In this document: positions 15,827-26,547 of the stretch, in pieces | Numbering within the stretch: the stretch's first letter is position 1 | How the letters are laid out: every line of letters starts with the position of its first letter | Assembly: GCA_938005745.1 (NCBI GenBank) | Contig: CALLMM010000011.1 | Location: 62,001 to 126,000 of the forward strand | Length of the DNA: 64,000 nt | Reading direction: 5' to 3' | Source: an uncultured Chthonomonadales bacterium | GTDB lineage: Bacteria; Armatimonadota; Chthonomonadetes; Chthonomonadales; CAJBBX01 | Notes under the pieces: generated by a model | Told to the model about the DNA's origin: nothing | Databases searched by the model: none | What the model saw: the letters and a program-made list of their open reading frames with translations, nothing else | Made by a program: the position numbers and the translations under genes

Positions 15827-17830
15827 ATGAAGATGACCCCCTGTTTCGTGCCACGTATGAGCGTCAGGCGGCTGCGCCTGCTGCCGGTACTTGCGCTGCT
15901 GCTATCGGCACTGCCGCTGTATGCCCAGCCTCTCTATACCTCCCAACAAAAGGGTAGCGGGACGGTTCAACCGACGGGAGATCGGCAGGCGAAGATACAG
16001 CCGCCGAAGGTCGCCGGAGAGTACGCCTTCATCCAGCTGAACGAACTCAAAGGCAAGCGCTGGAGCGTGAAAGCGCGCGTCAGCCTGGATGGCTTCGATC
16101 AGGCGAATATGCCGAAAAACGGCGCGACACCGATCTTTCAGCTCAACGATAAAGCGCCGACCCCGGGAAAATGGGACTATCGGATCGCGCTCAGTCTGGA
16201 CTGGGGGCAGGACGGGAAAGCCACGCCGCGTATCGCGCAGCCCGGCAACCAGCAGCGGCTTCTTCAGCCCCTTCCCCTGATTTTAGCCTTTCAGGTTCGC
16301 GTCCAGCGCAAAGAGGATCAGGTAACCATCGCGCTGTTGAGAGAGAACAACGAGCCTCTGCAGAGCGAGGTCACTTATCCCATTTCCGGGGAGACCCTCT
16401 ACATGACCTGGGGTTCGCTGGGCACGGAGACCAAGCATACCCAGCTGCTCTGGTCGGTTAACGATCTGGAGATCCGACAGGGAGAATCCGCCAGTCCCGT
16501 CTTGCCTCCCCAGCCTGTACAGAACGAAGGCGCGCCAGCAGCGCAGCCGCAGTCGGAGGATCCCCGTGTGAGCAAGACGGCGCAGCAGGCGGGAGGCGCG
16601 CTCGCACTGGGCGCGCTCGCGCTGCTGGCGTCGCTGATGGCGATTGTGCTGACCGTCGTAACGTTTGTGCTGAACCGCGGAAAAGGGGAAAAAGAGACCG
16701 GAGAACTGCCCGGGAAGGTCAACGCCATCGAAACGCGGGTGAATGCGCTCAACAGCCAGATGGCGACAAAACAGGATATTCAGAACAGCCGGGAACAGAT
16801 CACGAAAGACCTGACGGAGAAGGTGGAGAAGGGTTTTGCCGTGCTGAACGACCGGATGAAGGCGGCAGAGGCGGACATACAGACCCTGCGCGCAGGGCAG
16901 TCGCCCTCCGGCAACGGACTGGACTACCGCGTGCAGAGCTGCGAGGCGCAGCTGCAGCAGATCGCCGGTCAGATTCAGAATCAGAACAGCGACATCAGCA
17001 ACCTGCGCGCCACGCTGAATACGCTGATGGATAAGATCGCCCTCCTGAACCGCACCCTTCAACAGATGGAGCAGATGCAGCGGGGCGCGCAGCAGGCTCA
17101 GACAACGCCTGCCATCACCCAGTCTCCGACCGTGAACGCCGGCGAGGCGCAGACCGTTCCGCAGGAGCGGCATACCCCGTCCCCTCAGACGACTACCCCG
17201 GGGGGCGTCATCCTTCAGACCGGTCAGAGCGAAACGCCCTCCGCCGACAGCGGCGGCACGGTCGTCTCCGCCACTCCCCCCGCCCCCGCCGCGCCGGTAT
17301 GGGAGACGCAGTGGAGACAGCTCCGTCAGAGCCTGAACGCGCACCGCGCCTCGGTCACGGTGGAGAGCTTCGGCAAAGACCTGGAGATGCTGGAGACCTA
17401 CTACAGAGCGCTGATCGAGAAGTGGGAGACGCTCAAGCCGCCCGCCGAAGACGCGCAAATGTGGGATGAGTGGACCTTCAGCACGCTGGACTACCATCTC
17501 TATCAGGCTCCGCGTCTGACCTCGCTCGGAGAGGTCCCGCCGGAGATACGGGGCGCGCTGGAGCGACTGCGCTCGGTGATCGAGCAGGCGCAGGAGGCGC
17601 GAAAAGCGCAGCTTCGCAAATGGGAACTGGAGCGTATCGAAGGTGTACAGGGCAAAGATCGCGCCACCGCCTATGTTCTGGAAGCCGACCCGGAGAATCC
17701 GCCGGAGCCGACCAGCGATCCGCGCAAAGACTACACCTTCTCGCACATCGTTCCCGGCAGAGGCGGATACCGTTTTCGGGGGCGCGTTCTGCGTAAAACG
17801 CACGCCGTCTTCTATCAATACAAAGGATAG
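15827..17830 (+). CDS. Membrane-anchored GrpE-like protein
   Basis: The protein has 667 residues from ATG 15827, chosen because GAGGGA lies just before it; ATG 15815 in the same frame is possible. It has a signal peptide (MSVRRLRLLPVLALLLS ... YAQ) and an outside domain (about 30-240). A membrane helix follows (about 252-278), then a long coiled coil (about 285-410), a Pro/Thr-rich linker and a C-terminal part (about 490-667). That last part ends in GYRFRGRVLR (647-656), which matches the closing beta-domain motif of GrpE exchange factors (GYxLxxRVLRPA). The topology places the coiled coil and GrpE-like end in the cytoplasm, next to the Hsp70-like protein encoded upstream. I infer that it recruits that chaperone to the membrane and links it to an outside sensor domain. 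Confidence 0.7.
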   Translation: MKMTPCFVPRMSVRRLRLLPVLALLLSALPLYAQPLYTSQQKGSGTVQPTGDRQAKIQPPKVAGEYAFIQLNELKGKRWSVKARVSLDGFDQANMPKNGATPIFQLNDKAPTPGKWDYRIALSLDWGQDGKATPRIAQPGNQQRLLQPLPLILAFQVRVQRKEDQVTIALLRENNEPLQSEVTYPISGETLYMTWGSLGTETKHTQLLWSVNDLEIRQGESASPVLPPQPVQNEGAPAAQPQSEDPRVSKTAQQAGGALALGALALLASLMAIVLTVVTFVLNRGKGEKETGELPGKVNAIETRVNALNSQMATKQDIQNSREQITKDLTEKVEKGFAVLNDRMKAAEADIQTLRAGQSPSGNGLDYRVQSCEAQLQQIAGQIQNQNSDISNLRATLNTLMDKIALLNRTLQQMEQMQRGAQQAQTTPAITQSPTVNAGEAQTVPQERHTPSPQTTTPGGVILQTGQSETPSADSGGTVVSATPPAPAAPVWETQWRQLRQSLNAHRASVTVESFGKDLEMLETYYRALIEKWETLKPPAEDAQMWDEWTFSTLDYHLYQAPRLTSLGEVPPEIRGALERLRSVIEQAQEARKAQLRKWELERIEGVQGKDRATAYVLEADPENPPEPTSDPRKDYTFSHIVPGRGGYRFRGRVLRKTHAVFYQYKG

Positions 17831-17848
17831 CTGAAGGGAGCCTGATCT

Positions 17849-19405
17849 GTGACGACTACCGCCGCAACATATGCGCTGGAGATGCGCGGCATCTCCAAAT
17901 CCTATCCCGGCGTTCGCGCGCTGGAGAATGTGAGCCTTCAGGTTGCGCCGGGAGAGGTGCATGCGCTGGTCGGCGAAAACGGAGCGGGCAAGTCCACCCT
18001 GATGAAGATCCTCGCCGGAGCGCAGCCCAAAGACTCCGGCACCATTCTGCTGGACGGAGAGCCGGTGAATATCGTCAGCCCGCAGCAGGCGATGGAACTG
18101 GGCATCTCGATCATCTACCAGGAGTTCAACCTCGTCCCCTATCTGAACGCCGCCGAAAACATCTTTCTCGGTCGGGAGCCGCGAGCAAAGGTTCCGGGTT
18201 TTGTGGACTTCGGACGCATGTACCGGGAGGCGCAGGCGATCATTGATCGACTCGGCGTTCCGGTCAATGTCCGCACGCCCGTCAACCGCCTCTCCGTCGC
18301 GCAGCAGCAGATGGTGGAGATCGCCAAAGCTACCTCCCGCCAGAGCCGCATTATCGTGATGGACGAACCCTCCGCTACCCTGACGGAGCATGAGCTTCAG
18401 AGCCTCTTCAGCCTGATCCGGCAGCTCAAGCGCGAGGGCGTCGCCATCATCTATATCTCCCACCGTCTGGAAGAGATCTTTGAGATCTGCGATCGGGTGA
18501 CGGTGCTGCGCGACGGACACTGGATCGCCACCGAGAAGATCGGTGATCTCAAGCGCGAAGAGATCATCCGCCTGATGGTGGGACGCGAACTCAAACAGAT
18601 GATCCCCAAAGAGCCGGTGCCGATCGGCGCGCCGGCGCTGGAGGTGCGAAACCTGACTCGCAGAGGAGTTCTGCACGACATCAGTTTGACCGTGCATCAG
18701 GGCGAGATCCTGGGGCTGGCAGGACTGGTGGGAGCGGGACGCACGGAACTAGCGCGCGCCATCTTCGGCGCCGATCCGATAGACAGCGGGACCCTTCTGC
18801 TTTTTGGGCAGCCGGTCCGCATACGCTCCCCACGAGAGGCGATCAAGCTGGGCATCGGACTGGTGACCGAAGATCGAAAAGCGCAGGGACTGGTGCTGGG
18901 CATGGCGGTGCGCGAGAACATCACGCTCGCCAATCTGCCCGCCCTAACCGTGTTGAACTTTATTCAGGCGGGGCGTGAACGGGAGGTCGCCCGAAAATAT
19001 GTACAGGACCTGGCGGTGAAGACACCGACCATCGAGCAGACCGTGCAGAACCTCTCCGGTGGCAACCAGCAGAAAGTGGTTCTCGCCAAATGGCTCTTCA
19101 CGGAATCGAAGGTGCTGATCTTCGACGAGCCGACGCGCGGCATTGACGTCGGCGCAAAGACCGAAATCTATCAGTTGATGAACCGGCTGGCGGCGCAGGG
19201 CGTCGCGATTATCATGATCTCCTCCGAACTGCCGGAGGTGCTGGGAATGAGCGACCGGATTCTGGTGATGCATGAGGGAAGGATCGCCGGCGAGCTGTCC
19301 CGTCAGGAGGCGACTCAGGAGAAGATCATGCATCTGGCGACCGGCGGAAATCACGAGGAGGAGCCGGCAGCGCCCCCGAATACAGCAGATGAGACGACTG
19401 CCTGA
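17849..19405 (+). CDS. Sugar-type ABC transporter ATPase (RbsA/MglA-like), orphan
   Basis: The protein has 518 residues and two fused nucleotide-binding domains. The first has Walker [10 protein letters not shown]. The second has the degenerate [10 protein letters not shown] typical of this family, plus the signature [14 protein letters not shown] and [16 protein letters not shown]. RbsA-type ATPases energise import of ribose, galactose or related compounds through a membrane permease and a binding protein. Neither partner gene is adjacent here, which is unusual. The GTG start has GAAGGGAG upstream and follows the GrpE-like gene by 18 bases, so it may share its transcript. Its permease is presumably encoded elsewhere. 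Confidence 0.88.
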   Translation: MTTTAATYALEMRGISKSYPGVRALENVSLQVAPGEVHALVGENGAGKSTLMKILAGAQPKDSGTILLDGEPVNIVSPQQAMELGISIIYQEFNLVPYLNAAENIFLGREPRAKVPGFVDFGRMYREAQAIIDRLGVPVNVRTPVNRLSVAQQQMVEIAKATSRQSRIIVMDEPSATLTEHELQSLFSLIRQLKREGVAIIYISHRLEEIFEICDRVTVLRDGHWIATEKIGDLKREEIIRLMVGRELKQMIPKEPVPIGAPALEVRNLTRRGVLHDISLTVHQGEILGLAGLVGAGRTELARAIFGADPIDSGTLLLFGQPVRIRSPREAIKLGIGLVTEDRKAQGLVLGMAVRENITLANLPALTVLNFIQAGREREVARKYVQDLAVKTPTIEQTVQNLSGGNQQKVVLAKWLFTESKVLIFDEPTRGIDVGAKTEIYQLMNRLAAQGVAIIMISSELPEVLGMSDRILVMHEGRIAGELSRQEATQEKIMHLATGGNHEEEPAAPPNTADETTA

Positions 19406-19459
19406 ACCGCCGCCCATTCGTTGAAAGATGGAGCATAGCGCAGAGAAAGGAGGGCAACG

Positions 19460-21712
19460 ATGCCTATCCTGCAAGAAGAAGCTCTTAACTATCACGCCGC
19501 ATATCCTGCCGGCAAACTCTCCGTTGTCCCCACGAAACCGTGCAGAACGCAGCGCGACCTCAGTCTGGCATATACCCCGGGGGTCGCGATCCCCTGTCTG
19601 GAAATCCATCGAGATCCGAGCCTGATCTACCGGTATACCGCGCGAGGAAATCTCGTCGCCGTCGTCTCCAATGGAACCGCTGTGCTGGGTCTGGGAAATA
19701 TCGGGGCGGGAGCCGGAAAGCCCGTCATGGAGGGCAAAGCGGTTCTCTTCAAACGTTTTGCCGATATTGATGTCTTCGACATCGAACTGGCGACCGAAGA
19801 CCCCGCGGAGATCATCCGCACCTGCCAGATTCTGGAGCTGACCTTCGGCGGCATCAACCTGGAGGATATCAAAGCGCCGGAGTGTTTCGTGATCGAGGAG
19901 GAGCTGCAGCGCACCCTGCAGATCCCGGTGTTTCATGATGATCAGCACGGAACCGCCATCATCTCCGGAGCCGCGCTGATCAACGCGCTGGAACTGGTAG
20001 GAAAGCCCACCTCCGAAGTGAAGCTGGTCATCAACGGAGCCGGAGCGAGCGGCATCTCCTGCGCCAGACACTACCTCCGACTGGGCATTCGACAAGAGAA
20101 TATCACTCTCTGTGACAGCAAAGGGGTGATCTACGCCGGTCGCAAAGAGAACATGAACCGTTACAAGGAGTGCTTTGCCCGTGAGACCGATCTGCGCACG
20201 CTGGCGGAGGCGATGCGCGGCGCGGATGTCTTTGTCGGACTCTCGGCGGCGAACTGCGTCAGCCCGGAGATGCTCAGGAGTATGGCGGACAACCCGATCG
20301 TCTTTGCGATGGCGAATCCCGACCCCGAAATCCCCTATGATGTCGCAAAGGCGGCGCGCCCCGACATCGTGATGGCGACCGGTCGCTCCGACTACCCCAA
20401 TCAGGTGAACAATGTGCTGGGATTCCCGTTCATCTTCCGGGGCGCGCTGGATGTGCGGGCGACCGCCATCAACGACGAGATGAAACTGGCGGCGACACGG
20501 GCGCTGGCGGATCTGGCGAAGGAGGATGTGCCGGACTCGGTGCGACGCGCCTACGGCGTTGAGCTGATGGAGTTTGGTCGAGACTACATCATCCCCAAGC
20601 CGTTCGACTCGCGGGTGCTGATCCGGGAGGCGTCAGCGGTGGCGAAGGCGGCGATGGAGACGGGCGTCGCCCGGCAGCCGATAGACATCGAGGAGTATCA
20701 GGATCAACTGGAGCGGCGTCTGGGGAAGGCGCACGAGGTGATGCGCGTGATGATCCATAAGGCGCAGCGCAAGCCCCGCCGGATCGTCTTCCCGGAGGGC
20801 GAAGAGCCAAAGATTCTGCGCGCCTGTCAGGCGCTGGTGGATGAGCGGATCGGTATACCGGTGCTGCTGGGCAGAGAGTCGGTAATCCGGGAGCGTATTG
20901 CCGAACTGCACCTGCACCTGACGGACGTGGAGGTGATCGAGCCGCAGAAGTTCCCGCGCCTCGCCGACTATCGCGAGACGCTCTACCAGCTCCGGCAGCG
21001 CAAAGGCGTAACGTTGCAGGAGGCGCAGCAGTTGATCCTGGACCGAAACACCTTCGCGGCGATGATGGTCTATAAGGGAGATGCGGATGCGCTGATCGGC
21101 GGTCTGACGCAGCACTACCCCGACACGCTGCGCCCCGCCCTGCAGGTCATTCCGGTCATGGAGGGATTTCATCGGGTCTCCGGCGTCTACATGCTGATCA
21201 CCCCCAATGGGCACCTCTACTTCCTGGCGGACTGCACGGTCAATATCGAGCCGACGGCGGAAGAGCTGGCGGAGATCGCCATCAGCACCGCGCATGTGGC
21301 GCGTGAATTCGATGTGGAGCCGCGTATCGCCATGCTCTCCTTCTCCAACTTCGGAAGCACGCGGCATCCGCTCGCGGAGAAGATGCGGCTGGCGACAGAG
21401 ATCGTCAAGCGGCGCGCGCCGGAACTGATGGTGGATGGCGAGATGCAGGCGGACACGGCTGTATCGCCGGAGATTCTGGAGGAGACCTACCCCTTCAGCT
21501 CGCTCAAAGGCGGCGCGAATGTGCTGATCTTCCCCAACCTGGAGTCGGCAAATATCGCCTATAAACTGCTGAACCGGATCGGCGGCGTCGAGGTTCTGGG
21601 ACCGATCCTGGTGGGCATGTCGCGCCCGGTGCATGTGCTTCAGCGCGGCGCGGAGGTCAACGACATCGTGAATATGGCGACGATCGCGGTGGTGGACGCG
21701 CAGTCGCAGTAG
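19460..21712 (+). CDS. maeB: Malic enzyme fused to a phosphotransacetylase-like domain
   Basis: The protein has 750 residues. The N-terminal part (about 1-425) is a malic enzyme that decarboxylates malate to pyruvate with NAD(P)+. It is recognised from [23 protein letters not shown] and the Rossmann loop [16 protein letters not shown]. The C-terminal part (about 430-750) is a phosphate acetyl/butyryltransferase-like domain, which in MaeB proteins is regulatory and binds acetyl-CoA rather than catalysing transfer. AAAGGAGGG lies 8 bases before the ATG. A compact hairpin follows the stop. The enzyme links the TCA pool to pyruvate and provides NADPH. Confidence 0.93.
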   Translation: MPILQEEALNYHAAYPAGKLSVVPTKPCRTQRDLSLAYTPGVAIPCLEIHRDPSLIYRYTARGNLVAVVSNGTAVLGLGNIGAGAGKPVMEGKAVLFKRFADIDVFDIELATEDPAEIIRTCQILELTFGGINLEDIKAPECFVIEEELQRTLQIPVFHDDQHGTAIISGAALINALELVGKPTSEVKLVINGAGASGISCARHYLRLGIRQENITLCDSKGVIYAGRKENMNRYKECFARETDLRTLAEAMRGADVFVGLSAANCVSPEMLRSMADNPIVFAMANPDPEIPYDVAKAARPDIVMATGRSDYPNQVNNVLGFPFIFRGALDVRATAINDEMKLAATRALADLAKEDVPDSVRRAYGVELMEFGRDYIIPKPFDSRVLIREASAVAKAAMETGVARQPIDIEEYQDQLERRLGKAHEVMRVMIHKAQRKPRRIVFPEGEEPKILRACQALVDERIGIPVLLGRESVIRERIAELHLHLTDVEVIEPQKFPRLADYRETLYQLRQRKGVTLQEAQQLILDRNTFAAMMVYKGDADALIGGLTQHYPDTLRPALQVIPVMEGFHRVSGVYMLITPNGHLYFLADCTVNIEPTAEELAEIAISTAHVAREFDVEPRIAMLSFSNFGSTRHPLAEKMRLATEIVKRRAPELMVDGEMQADTAVSPEILEETYPFSSLKGGANVLIFPNLESANIAYKLLNRIGGVEVLGPILVGMSRPVHVLQRGAEVNDIVNMATIAVVDAQSQ

Positions 21713-21731
21713 TGCAGGGTCATCGCATCGG

Positions 21732-21757
21732 GAAGGGCTGGCGAACGCCAGCCCTTC
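21732..21757 (+). terminator. Hairpin terminator after maeB
   Basis: An 11-bp GC-rich stem, GAAGGGCTGGC with GCCAGCCCTTC, encloses a four-base GAAC loop and is followed by TCTGCG. The stem is strong and the T tract is poor. Confidence 0.6.
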
Positions 21758-21863
21758 TCTGCGCGTCTGTCCTCCGCAGAGAGGATTGCCGGCAGACCAT
21801 GAAGAATAGTCCGCTGTCTGCAACGTTTGAAGACGCACCGAGTGGAGAAGGGAGAGAACGTCC

Positions 21864-22766
21864 ATGCAGTTAGGAATGGTGGGTTTGGGACGCATGGGAG
21901 CCAATATGGCGCAGCGGCTCCTCAACGGCGGGCACCAGGTGACGGCGTTTGACCGGAACCCCGCCGCTGTGGAGCAGATCGTCTCCCGGGGAGCGGTTGG
22001 AGCCTCCTCGCTGGAAGACCTGGCGCAGAAGCTGGATGCGCCGCGCGCCATCTGGATCATGGTTCCGGTCGGCGCGCCGGTTCAGCAGACCATAGACGCC
22101 CTGCGCCCGCACCTTCAGCCTGCCGATATTCTCATAGACGGCGGCAACTCTAACTTCCACGACAGCCGCCGCCGCGCGGAGGAGCTTGCGTCGGAAGGCA
22201 TTCGCTATGTGGATGTCGGCACATCGGGTGGCGTCTGGGGACTGGATAAGGGCTACTGCCTGATGATCGGCGGAGCGCGCGAGGCGTTTGAGTATCTGGA
22301 GCCGCTCTTCAAGACGCTGGCTCCGCCGGACGGCTACGCCTATGTGGGACCGAGCGGAGCAGGACACTTCGTCAAGATGGTGCACAACGGTATCGAGTAC
22401 GGAATGCTGCAGGCGTATGGCGAGGGATTCGAAGTTCTGCACGCCTCCGACTACGACCTCGACCTGCACCAGATCGCGCACCTGTGGAATCAGGCAAGCG
22501 TGGTGCGCTCCTGGCTGCTGGAACTGGCGGAACGCGCCTTCGAGAAGGAGGGCGATCTGGCAAGCATTCGCGGCTATGTCGAGGATACGGGCATGGGTCG
22601 CTGGACGGTGCAGGAGGCGATAGACAAAAACATTCCCGCCCCGGTGCTGACCCTCTCCCTGCTGGCGCGTTTTGCGTCCCGACAGGAGGAGTCGTTCTCC
22701 GCGAAGGTGATCGCCGCCCTGCGTAACGAGTTTGGCGGTCACGCGGTCCGGCGGGAGCAGCCCTGA
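21864..22766 (+). CDS. gnd: 6-phosphogluconate dehydrogenase (short form)
   Basis: It oxidatively decarboxylates 6-phosphogluconate to ribulose 5-phosphate. At 300 residues it belongs to the short class rather than the roughly 470-residue class. Visible motifs are the Rossmann loop [31 protein letters not shown] and [17 protein letters not shown] with its catalytic Lys. The second strand ends in FDRNPAA; an Asp at that point is typical of NAD+ rather than NADP+ preference (inference). GGGAGAG precedes the ATG. The zwf gene follows 34 bases later, so the two oxidative pentose phosphate dehydrogenases form an operon, with no 6-phosphogluconolactonase gene beside them. Confidence 0.92.
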   Translation: MQLGMVGLGRMGANMAQRLLNGGHQVTAFDRNPAAVEQIVSRGAVGASSLEDLAQKLDAPRAIWIMVPVGAPVQQTIDALRPHLQPADILIDGGNSNFHDSRRRAEELASEGIRYVDVGTSGGVWGLDKGYCLMIGGAREAFEYLEPLFKTLAPPDGYAYVGPSGAGHFVKMVHNGIEYGMLQAYGEGFEVLHASDYDLDLHQIAHLWNQASVVRSWLLELAERAFEKEGDLASIRGYVEDTGMGRWTVQEAIDKNIPAPVLTLSLLARFASRQEESFSAKVIAALRNEFGGHAVRREQP

Positions 22767-22800
22767 AGACCCGTCTCATTTTGTGCGGAGGAAGAGAAGT

Positions 22801-24396
22801 ATGTCGTCCAGTGAAGGATGGTCTGTCCACTCTATGCCCGACGTTGCGTCCGGCACCACGACCGTAGAGGGTCCCCTGATCAGCCGCTCCGTCCTGGAGC
22901 GTCCCTCCGAAGGCAGCGCGTTCATCATCTTCGGAGCCAGCGGCGACCTGACCCGCCGCAAACTGATCCCCGCGCTCTACAATCTCGCCTGCGCCAACCT
23001 GCTGCCGCACGGTTTCGTCGTTATCGGCTTCGCCGTTACCCCCAAGAGCGAGGAGCAGTTCCGCAATGAGATGCGCGAATGGGTCATGAACTCCCCGGAA
23101 GCCAACGTCTTCCGACAGGATATCTGGGAATCGTTCGCCGCGCAGCTGCACTATATCACGGCGGACTTTGAGAGTGCGGAGGGATACCAGGAGCTTGCGC
23201 GTCGGCTGCAGGAACTGGATGAACACGACGACTGTCCCGATAACCGTCTCTTCTACTGCGCGACCCCGCCCAGTTTCTTCCCGGTCATCGTGCAGAATCT
23301 CGGCAGACATGGACTGACAACCCGAACGGACGGCTCCCGTGCCTGGACCCGGATCATCATCGAGAAGCCCTTCGGACACGATCTGCAGAGCGCGATCAAG
23401 CTCAACGAGACCATCCACGAGGTCTTTCAGGAAGATCAGATCTACCGCATAGACCACTATCTCGGCAAAGAGACGGTGCAGAACATCCTTGCCTTCCGGT
23501 TCGCCAACTCCATCATCGAGCCGATCTGGAATCGCCGTTATGTGGATCATGTGCAGATCACAGCGGCGGAGACGCTGGGAGTGGAGCATCGCGCCCGCTA
23601 CTATGAGGAGGCGGGCTGTCTGCGCGATATGTTCCAGAACCACCTGCTGCAGTTGATGGCGCTGCTGGCGATGGACGCCCCGGTGCGCTACGACGGACGT
23701 TCTGTGCGAGACCGCAAAGCCGATGTGCTGCGCTCCATAGTGCCGATGAACCCGGAGAATCTGGCGGAGGTGGCGGTGCGCGGACAGTACGGTCCCGGAA
23801 CCATCAACGGTTTGAGCGTGCCCGGTTATCGAGAGGAGCCGGGCGTTTCGCCCACCTCCAACATCGAGACCTTCGCCGCCATGAAGCTGATCGTGGATAA
23901 CTGGCGGTGGGCGGACGTTCCCTTCTACATTCGCTCCGGCAAGCGGCTTCCCGCCAAGCGCACCGAGATCGCCATCCAGTTCAAACGCGTGCCGCACCTG
24001 TTCTTCCGCGAGACGGCGGATCAGATCGAGCCGAATGTGCTGACCATTCGCGTACAGCCCGATGAGGGAATCTCGCTGAAACTCGGCGCAAAACAGCCCG
24101 GTCCGCAGATGCATATCCGACAGGTGAAGATGGAGTTCTCCTACGGAGACGCCTTCGGCGTCAATCCGGAGACCGCCTACGAAACCCTGCTGCTGGACGC
24201 CATGCAGGGCGACCCGACCCTGTTCAATCGCAGCGACGCGGTCGAACTGGCGTGGGAGGTGCTGGAGCCGGTGCTGGAGACCTGGTCGGCGACGCGCCCC
24301 TTCCATCCCTTCCCCAACTATGCCGCCGGAACATGGGGACCGGCGGCGGCGGACGCGCTGATCGCGCGGGATGGGCGCGCCTGGAAAAACCAGTGA
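22801..24396 (+). CDS. zwf: Glucose-6-phosphate 1-dehydrogenase
   Basis: It oxidises glucose 6-phosphate to 6-phosphogluconolactone. I chose ATG 22801 (531 residues) because GGAGGAAGAG precedes it and the family N terminus follows; the open frame extends back to 22732 without support. It has the cofactor loop [12 protein letters not shown] (about 42-53) and the active-site motif [21 protein letters not shown] precedes that motif, and the C-terminal region is of normal length. The 40-residue N-terminal extension before the Rossmann fold is a little longer than usual. The gene is cotranscribed with gnd. Confidence 0.95.
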   Translation: MSSSEGWSVHSMPDVASGTTTVEGPLISRSVLERPSEGSAFIIFGASGDLTRRKLIPALYNLACANLLPHGFVVIGFAVTPKSEEQFRNEMREWVMNSPEANVFRQDIWESFAAQLHYITADFESAEGYQELARRLQELDEHDDCPDNRLFYCATPPSFFPVIVQNLGRHGLTTRTDGSRAWTRIIIEKPFGHDLQSAIKLNETIHEVFQEDQIYRIDHYLGKETVQNILAFRFANSIIEPIWNRRYVDHVQITAAETLGVEHRARYYEEAGCLRDMFQNHLLQLMALLAMDAPVRYDGRSVRDRKADVLRSIVPMNPENLAEVAVRGQYGPGTINGLSVPGYREEPGVSPTSNIETFAAMKLIVDNWRWADVPFYIRSGKRLPAKRTEIAIQFKRVPHLFFRETADQIEPNVLTIRVQPDEGISLKLGAKQPGPQMHIRQVKMEFSYGDAFGVNPETAYETLLLDAMQGDPTLFNRSDAVELAWEVLEPVLETWSATRPFHPFPNYAAGTWGPAAADALIARDGRAWKNQ

Positions 24397-24424
24397 CGCC
24401 GTATTCATCAGAAATGGAGGAGAG

Positions 24425-25321
24425 ATGCGCCTGACAACCTGCCTGCTGCTGCTGGGAGTGATAACGCCTCTGCTGGGGCTTGCCTTTTCTCGACGGAAAG
24501 CGCAGCAGGAGCCGCCCCTGCAGTTGCCGCTCTGGCAGCAGGGCGCGCCCGGAGCGAAGGGCAATGAACCTGCCGACACGCCCTCTATCGCCGTCTATCG
24601 TCCGCCGGCGGAGAAGGCGAACGGCGCGGCGGTAGTGGTCTGTCCTGGCGGGGGCTACGGGGGTCTGGCTCCGCATGAGGCGGAACCCGTCGCAAAGTGG
24701 CTCAACTCACTGGGCATTACCGGGATTGTGCTGACCTACCGCCTCGGACCGCGCTACCACCATCCGGCGATGCTTCAGGATGCCGCCCGCGCCATCCGGA
24801 TTACTCGCGCGCATGCGGCGGAGTGGAGGCTGGACGAGAAGCGTATCGGCATTCTGGGCTTCTCCGCCGGCGGACATCTGGCGTCTACCGCTGCCACACA
24901 CTTCGATGCCGGAGACCCTCGCGCCGCCGATCCCGTCGAAAGGGTCTCCTCCCGCCCGGACCTCGCGATCCTGATCTATCCGGTCATCACCATGAGCAAT
25001 CCCTACACGCACGCCGGGTCGCGCGCCAACCTGCTGGGCACCAGTCCCTCACCGGAACTGGTGGAACTGCTCTCCAATGAAAAACAGGTAACGCCGCAGA
25101 CGCCCCCCGTCTTTCTGGTGCATACCGCTCAGGACACGGTTGTCCCGCTGGAGAACAGCCTGCTGTTTGCGCTTGCCTGCCGGAGATCGGGCGTGCCGGT
25201 CGCCATGCAGGTCTATGAGAAGGGCGAACACGGCTTTGGACTGGGCGGGCAGGACCCGATCCTCTCCTCCTGGACCGCCCAGTGCGCCGCATGGATGCGA
25301 TCGCGGGGCTTTATTCGTTGA
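24425..25321 (+). CDS. Secreted alpha/beta hydrolase (acetylxylan-esterase-like)
   Basis: The protein has 298 residues from ATG 24425, which has GGAGGAG just upstream and opens with a signal peptide ([19 protein letters not shown]). The fold is alpha/beta hydrolase of the BD-FAE/hormone-sensitive-lipase kind: oxyanion-type CPGGGYGGL, nucleophile in GFSAGGH, Asp in HTAQDTVVP and His in EHGFGLG. Such secreted enzymes usually remove acetyl groups from plant polysaccharides or small esters; the substrate is not determined. The gene follows zwf by 28 bases. Its end overlaps the end of the converging UroD-family gene by 11 bases. Confidence 0.85.
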   Translation: MRLTTCLLLLGVITPLLGLAFSRRKAQQEPPLQLPLWQQGAPGAKGNEPADTPSIAVYRPPAEKANGAAVVVCPGGGYGGLAPHEAEPVAKWLNSLGITGIVLTYRLGPRYHHPAMLQDAARAIRITRAHAAEWRLDEKRIGILGFSAGGHLASTAATHFDAGDPRAADPVERVSSRPDLAILIYPVITMSNPYTHAGSRANLLGTSPSPELVELLSNEKQVTPQTPPVFLVHTAQDTVVPLENSLLFALACRRSGVPVAMQVYEKGEHGFGLGGQDPILSSWTAQCAAWMRSRGFIR

Positions 25322-26291
25322 CCGCTCCCTCTCCCGGAAATCTGTGCGCCTCGTCTATGGCAGCGCGCAGGTTCTCCCAGGGAGTTCCCGCCGGAACCGT
25401 GCAGTCCGCGCCAAGAATGAAACGTCCCGGAGCCTCCCGCAGAATCCGGCGCGCCTCGCGGCGCACCTCCTCTTCGGTTCCGGTCGCCAGAACGCCCCTG
25501 CGCTCCATGCCGCCCATGAATGGTCTGCCGAACAGCTCTGATAGCTCCGCGCCGCTCAGGGTTCTTTCGCCGATAACCGGGCTGCAATTGACGACATGCC
25601 CCGGATAGTCCAGGAACGGCGTCAGATCGTCGTAGCCCCCGTACTCGTCGCTGTGGTAGTCGCAGATGTGCAGGATATTGAAGGGACAGCAGCGATTGAT
25701 CTCCTCCATCAACGCCAGATCATACGGCTTGACGTAGCGGGTAAAGAGCGCGGGGTCGCGGAAGCGGCGGCTCTCTCCTCCCTGCGTGGAGTGATAGAAG
25801 CCGTCCACGCCGATCTCGATGCAGGCTCGCACAAACTCCAGCAGGCTGTCGGTTACGATCTCCAGCCCCTTTTTCACCGCGTCCGGGTTCTCATGCAGGT
25901 GCCGGGTCAGCGTATCTCTGCCGCCCAGATGTCCCGCGCACATCAGGGGCGAGTAGAGGGTGAGGATCACCAGCGCCTCCGCCTTCATCGTCGCGACCAG
26001 CCCGCGCACCACCTCCAGCTGCGGCTCGAAGAAGTCCAGCCCCAGACGCGGCACGGATGCCCAGTCTTCGGGTTTCGACACCGGATGCGCGGGAAAGGTT
26101 CGCTCATACTGTATCTTCACGAAGTCCATCCCGGTGAACCGGAAGAACTCCTGGTGCTTTGCGACGGCTGCTGCTCCCTGGTGACACTCCGGCGGGAAGT
26201 GCAGGAAGAAGGCGGCGGGGAAGTAGGTCTGGGGCGGGCTTCCTTTCAGCCCCCCATCCAGCAGGCTCAGAACGGCGTCTCTTCGATTCAT
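25311..26291 (-). CDS. Uroporphyrinogen decarboxylase (UroD)-family protein
   Basis: The protein has 326 residues with a UroD-type TIM barrel. It lacks the conserved N-terminal RPPxWxMRQAG of true HemE, so it is more likely one of the methyltransferase-like UroD relatives (MtaA/MtbA type). HICDYH (about 237-242) and GADC near the C terminus could supply the His/Cys zinc ligands typical of those enzymes. The ATG opens [14 protein letters not shown], similar to the start of the UroD-like protein at 29717 (MNRRERLMATLRG). It is convergent with the esterase gene and divergent from the DUF1549/DUF1553 gene. No corrinoid protein gene is adjacent. Confidence 0.8.
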   Translation of the reverse strand: MNRRDAVLSLLDGGLKGSPPQTYFPAAFFLHFPPECHQGAAAVAKHQEFFRFTGMDFVKIQYERTFPAHPVSKPEDWASVPRLGLDFFEPQLEVVRGLVATMKAEALVILTLYSPLMCAGHLGGRDTLTRHLHENPDAVKKGLEIVTDSLLEFVRACIEIGVDGFYHSTQGGESRRFRDPALFTRYVKPYDLALMEEINRCCPFNILHICDYHSDEYGGYDDLTPFLDYPGHVVNCSPVIGERTLSGAELSELFGRPFMGGMERRGVLATGTEEEVRREARRILREAPGRFILGADCTVPAGTPWENLRAAIDEAHRFPGEGAVNE

Positions 26292-26471
26292 GGGCTGCTC
26301 CTGACGGTGTTTATCTTCTCAATTCCGCCGACGGTACATGACTATCCTGCTGAACCGGTGATTCGACAGCCTGAAGCCGGGGTCGTTGGTCGAAAAAATT
26401 GTCCTGGCGTCGGGAAAGCGCGTAGGATTGTGACGGCGTTCCGCACAACTGATATAGAGGATGAACGTGGA

Positions 26472-26499
26472 AGATTGCTTCGCTTCGCTCGCAATGACA
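26472..26499. repeat. Single copy of the GTCATTGCGAG repeat family
   Basis: AGATTGCTTCGCTTCGCTCGCAATGACA is the reverse complement of the repeat core seen at 4284-4390, in its minimal form. It lies in the divergent intergenic region between a UroD-like gene and the DUF1549/DUF1553 gene. Confidence 0.8.
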
Positions 26500-26547
26500 G
26501 GCTGGGGGCGGGGTGCGCGTAACTGCAGAGGGATAGAGGGAATCGGC

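Noticed and set aside
13705-15828. 707-codon open frame on the minus strand
   Set aside because: It is the antisense of the Hsp70-like gene; the plus strand has clear ATPase motifs and the minus translation has none.
16283-18697. 804-codon open frame on the minus strand
   Set aside because: It spans the antisense of two unrelated plus-strand genes, which is typical of GC-rich shadow frames.
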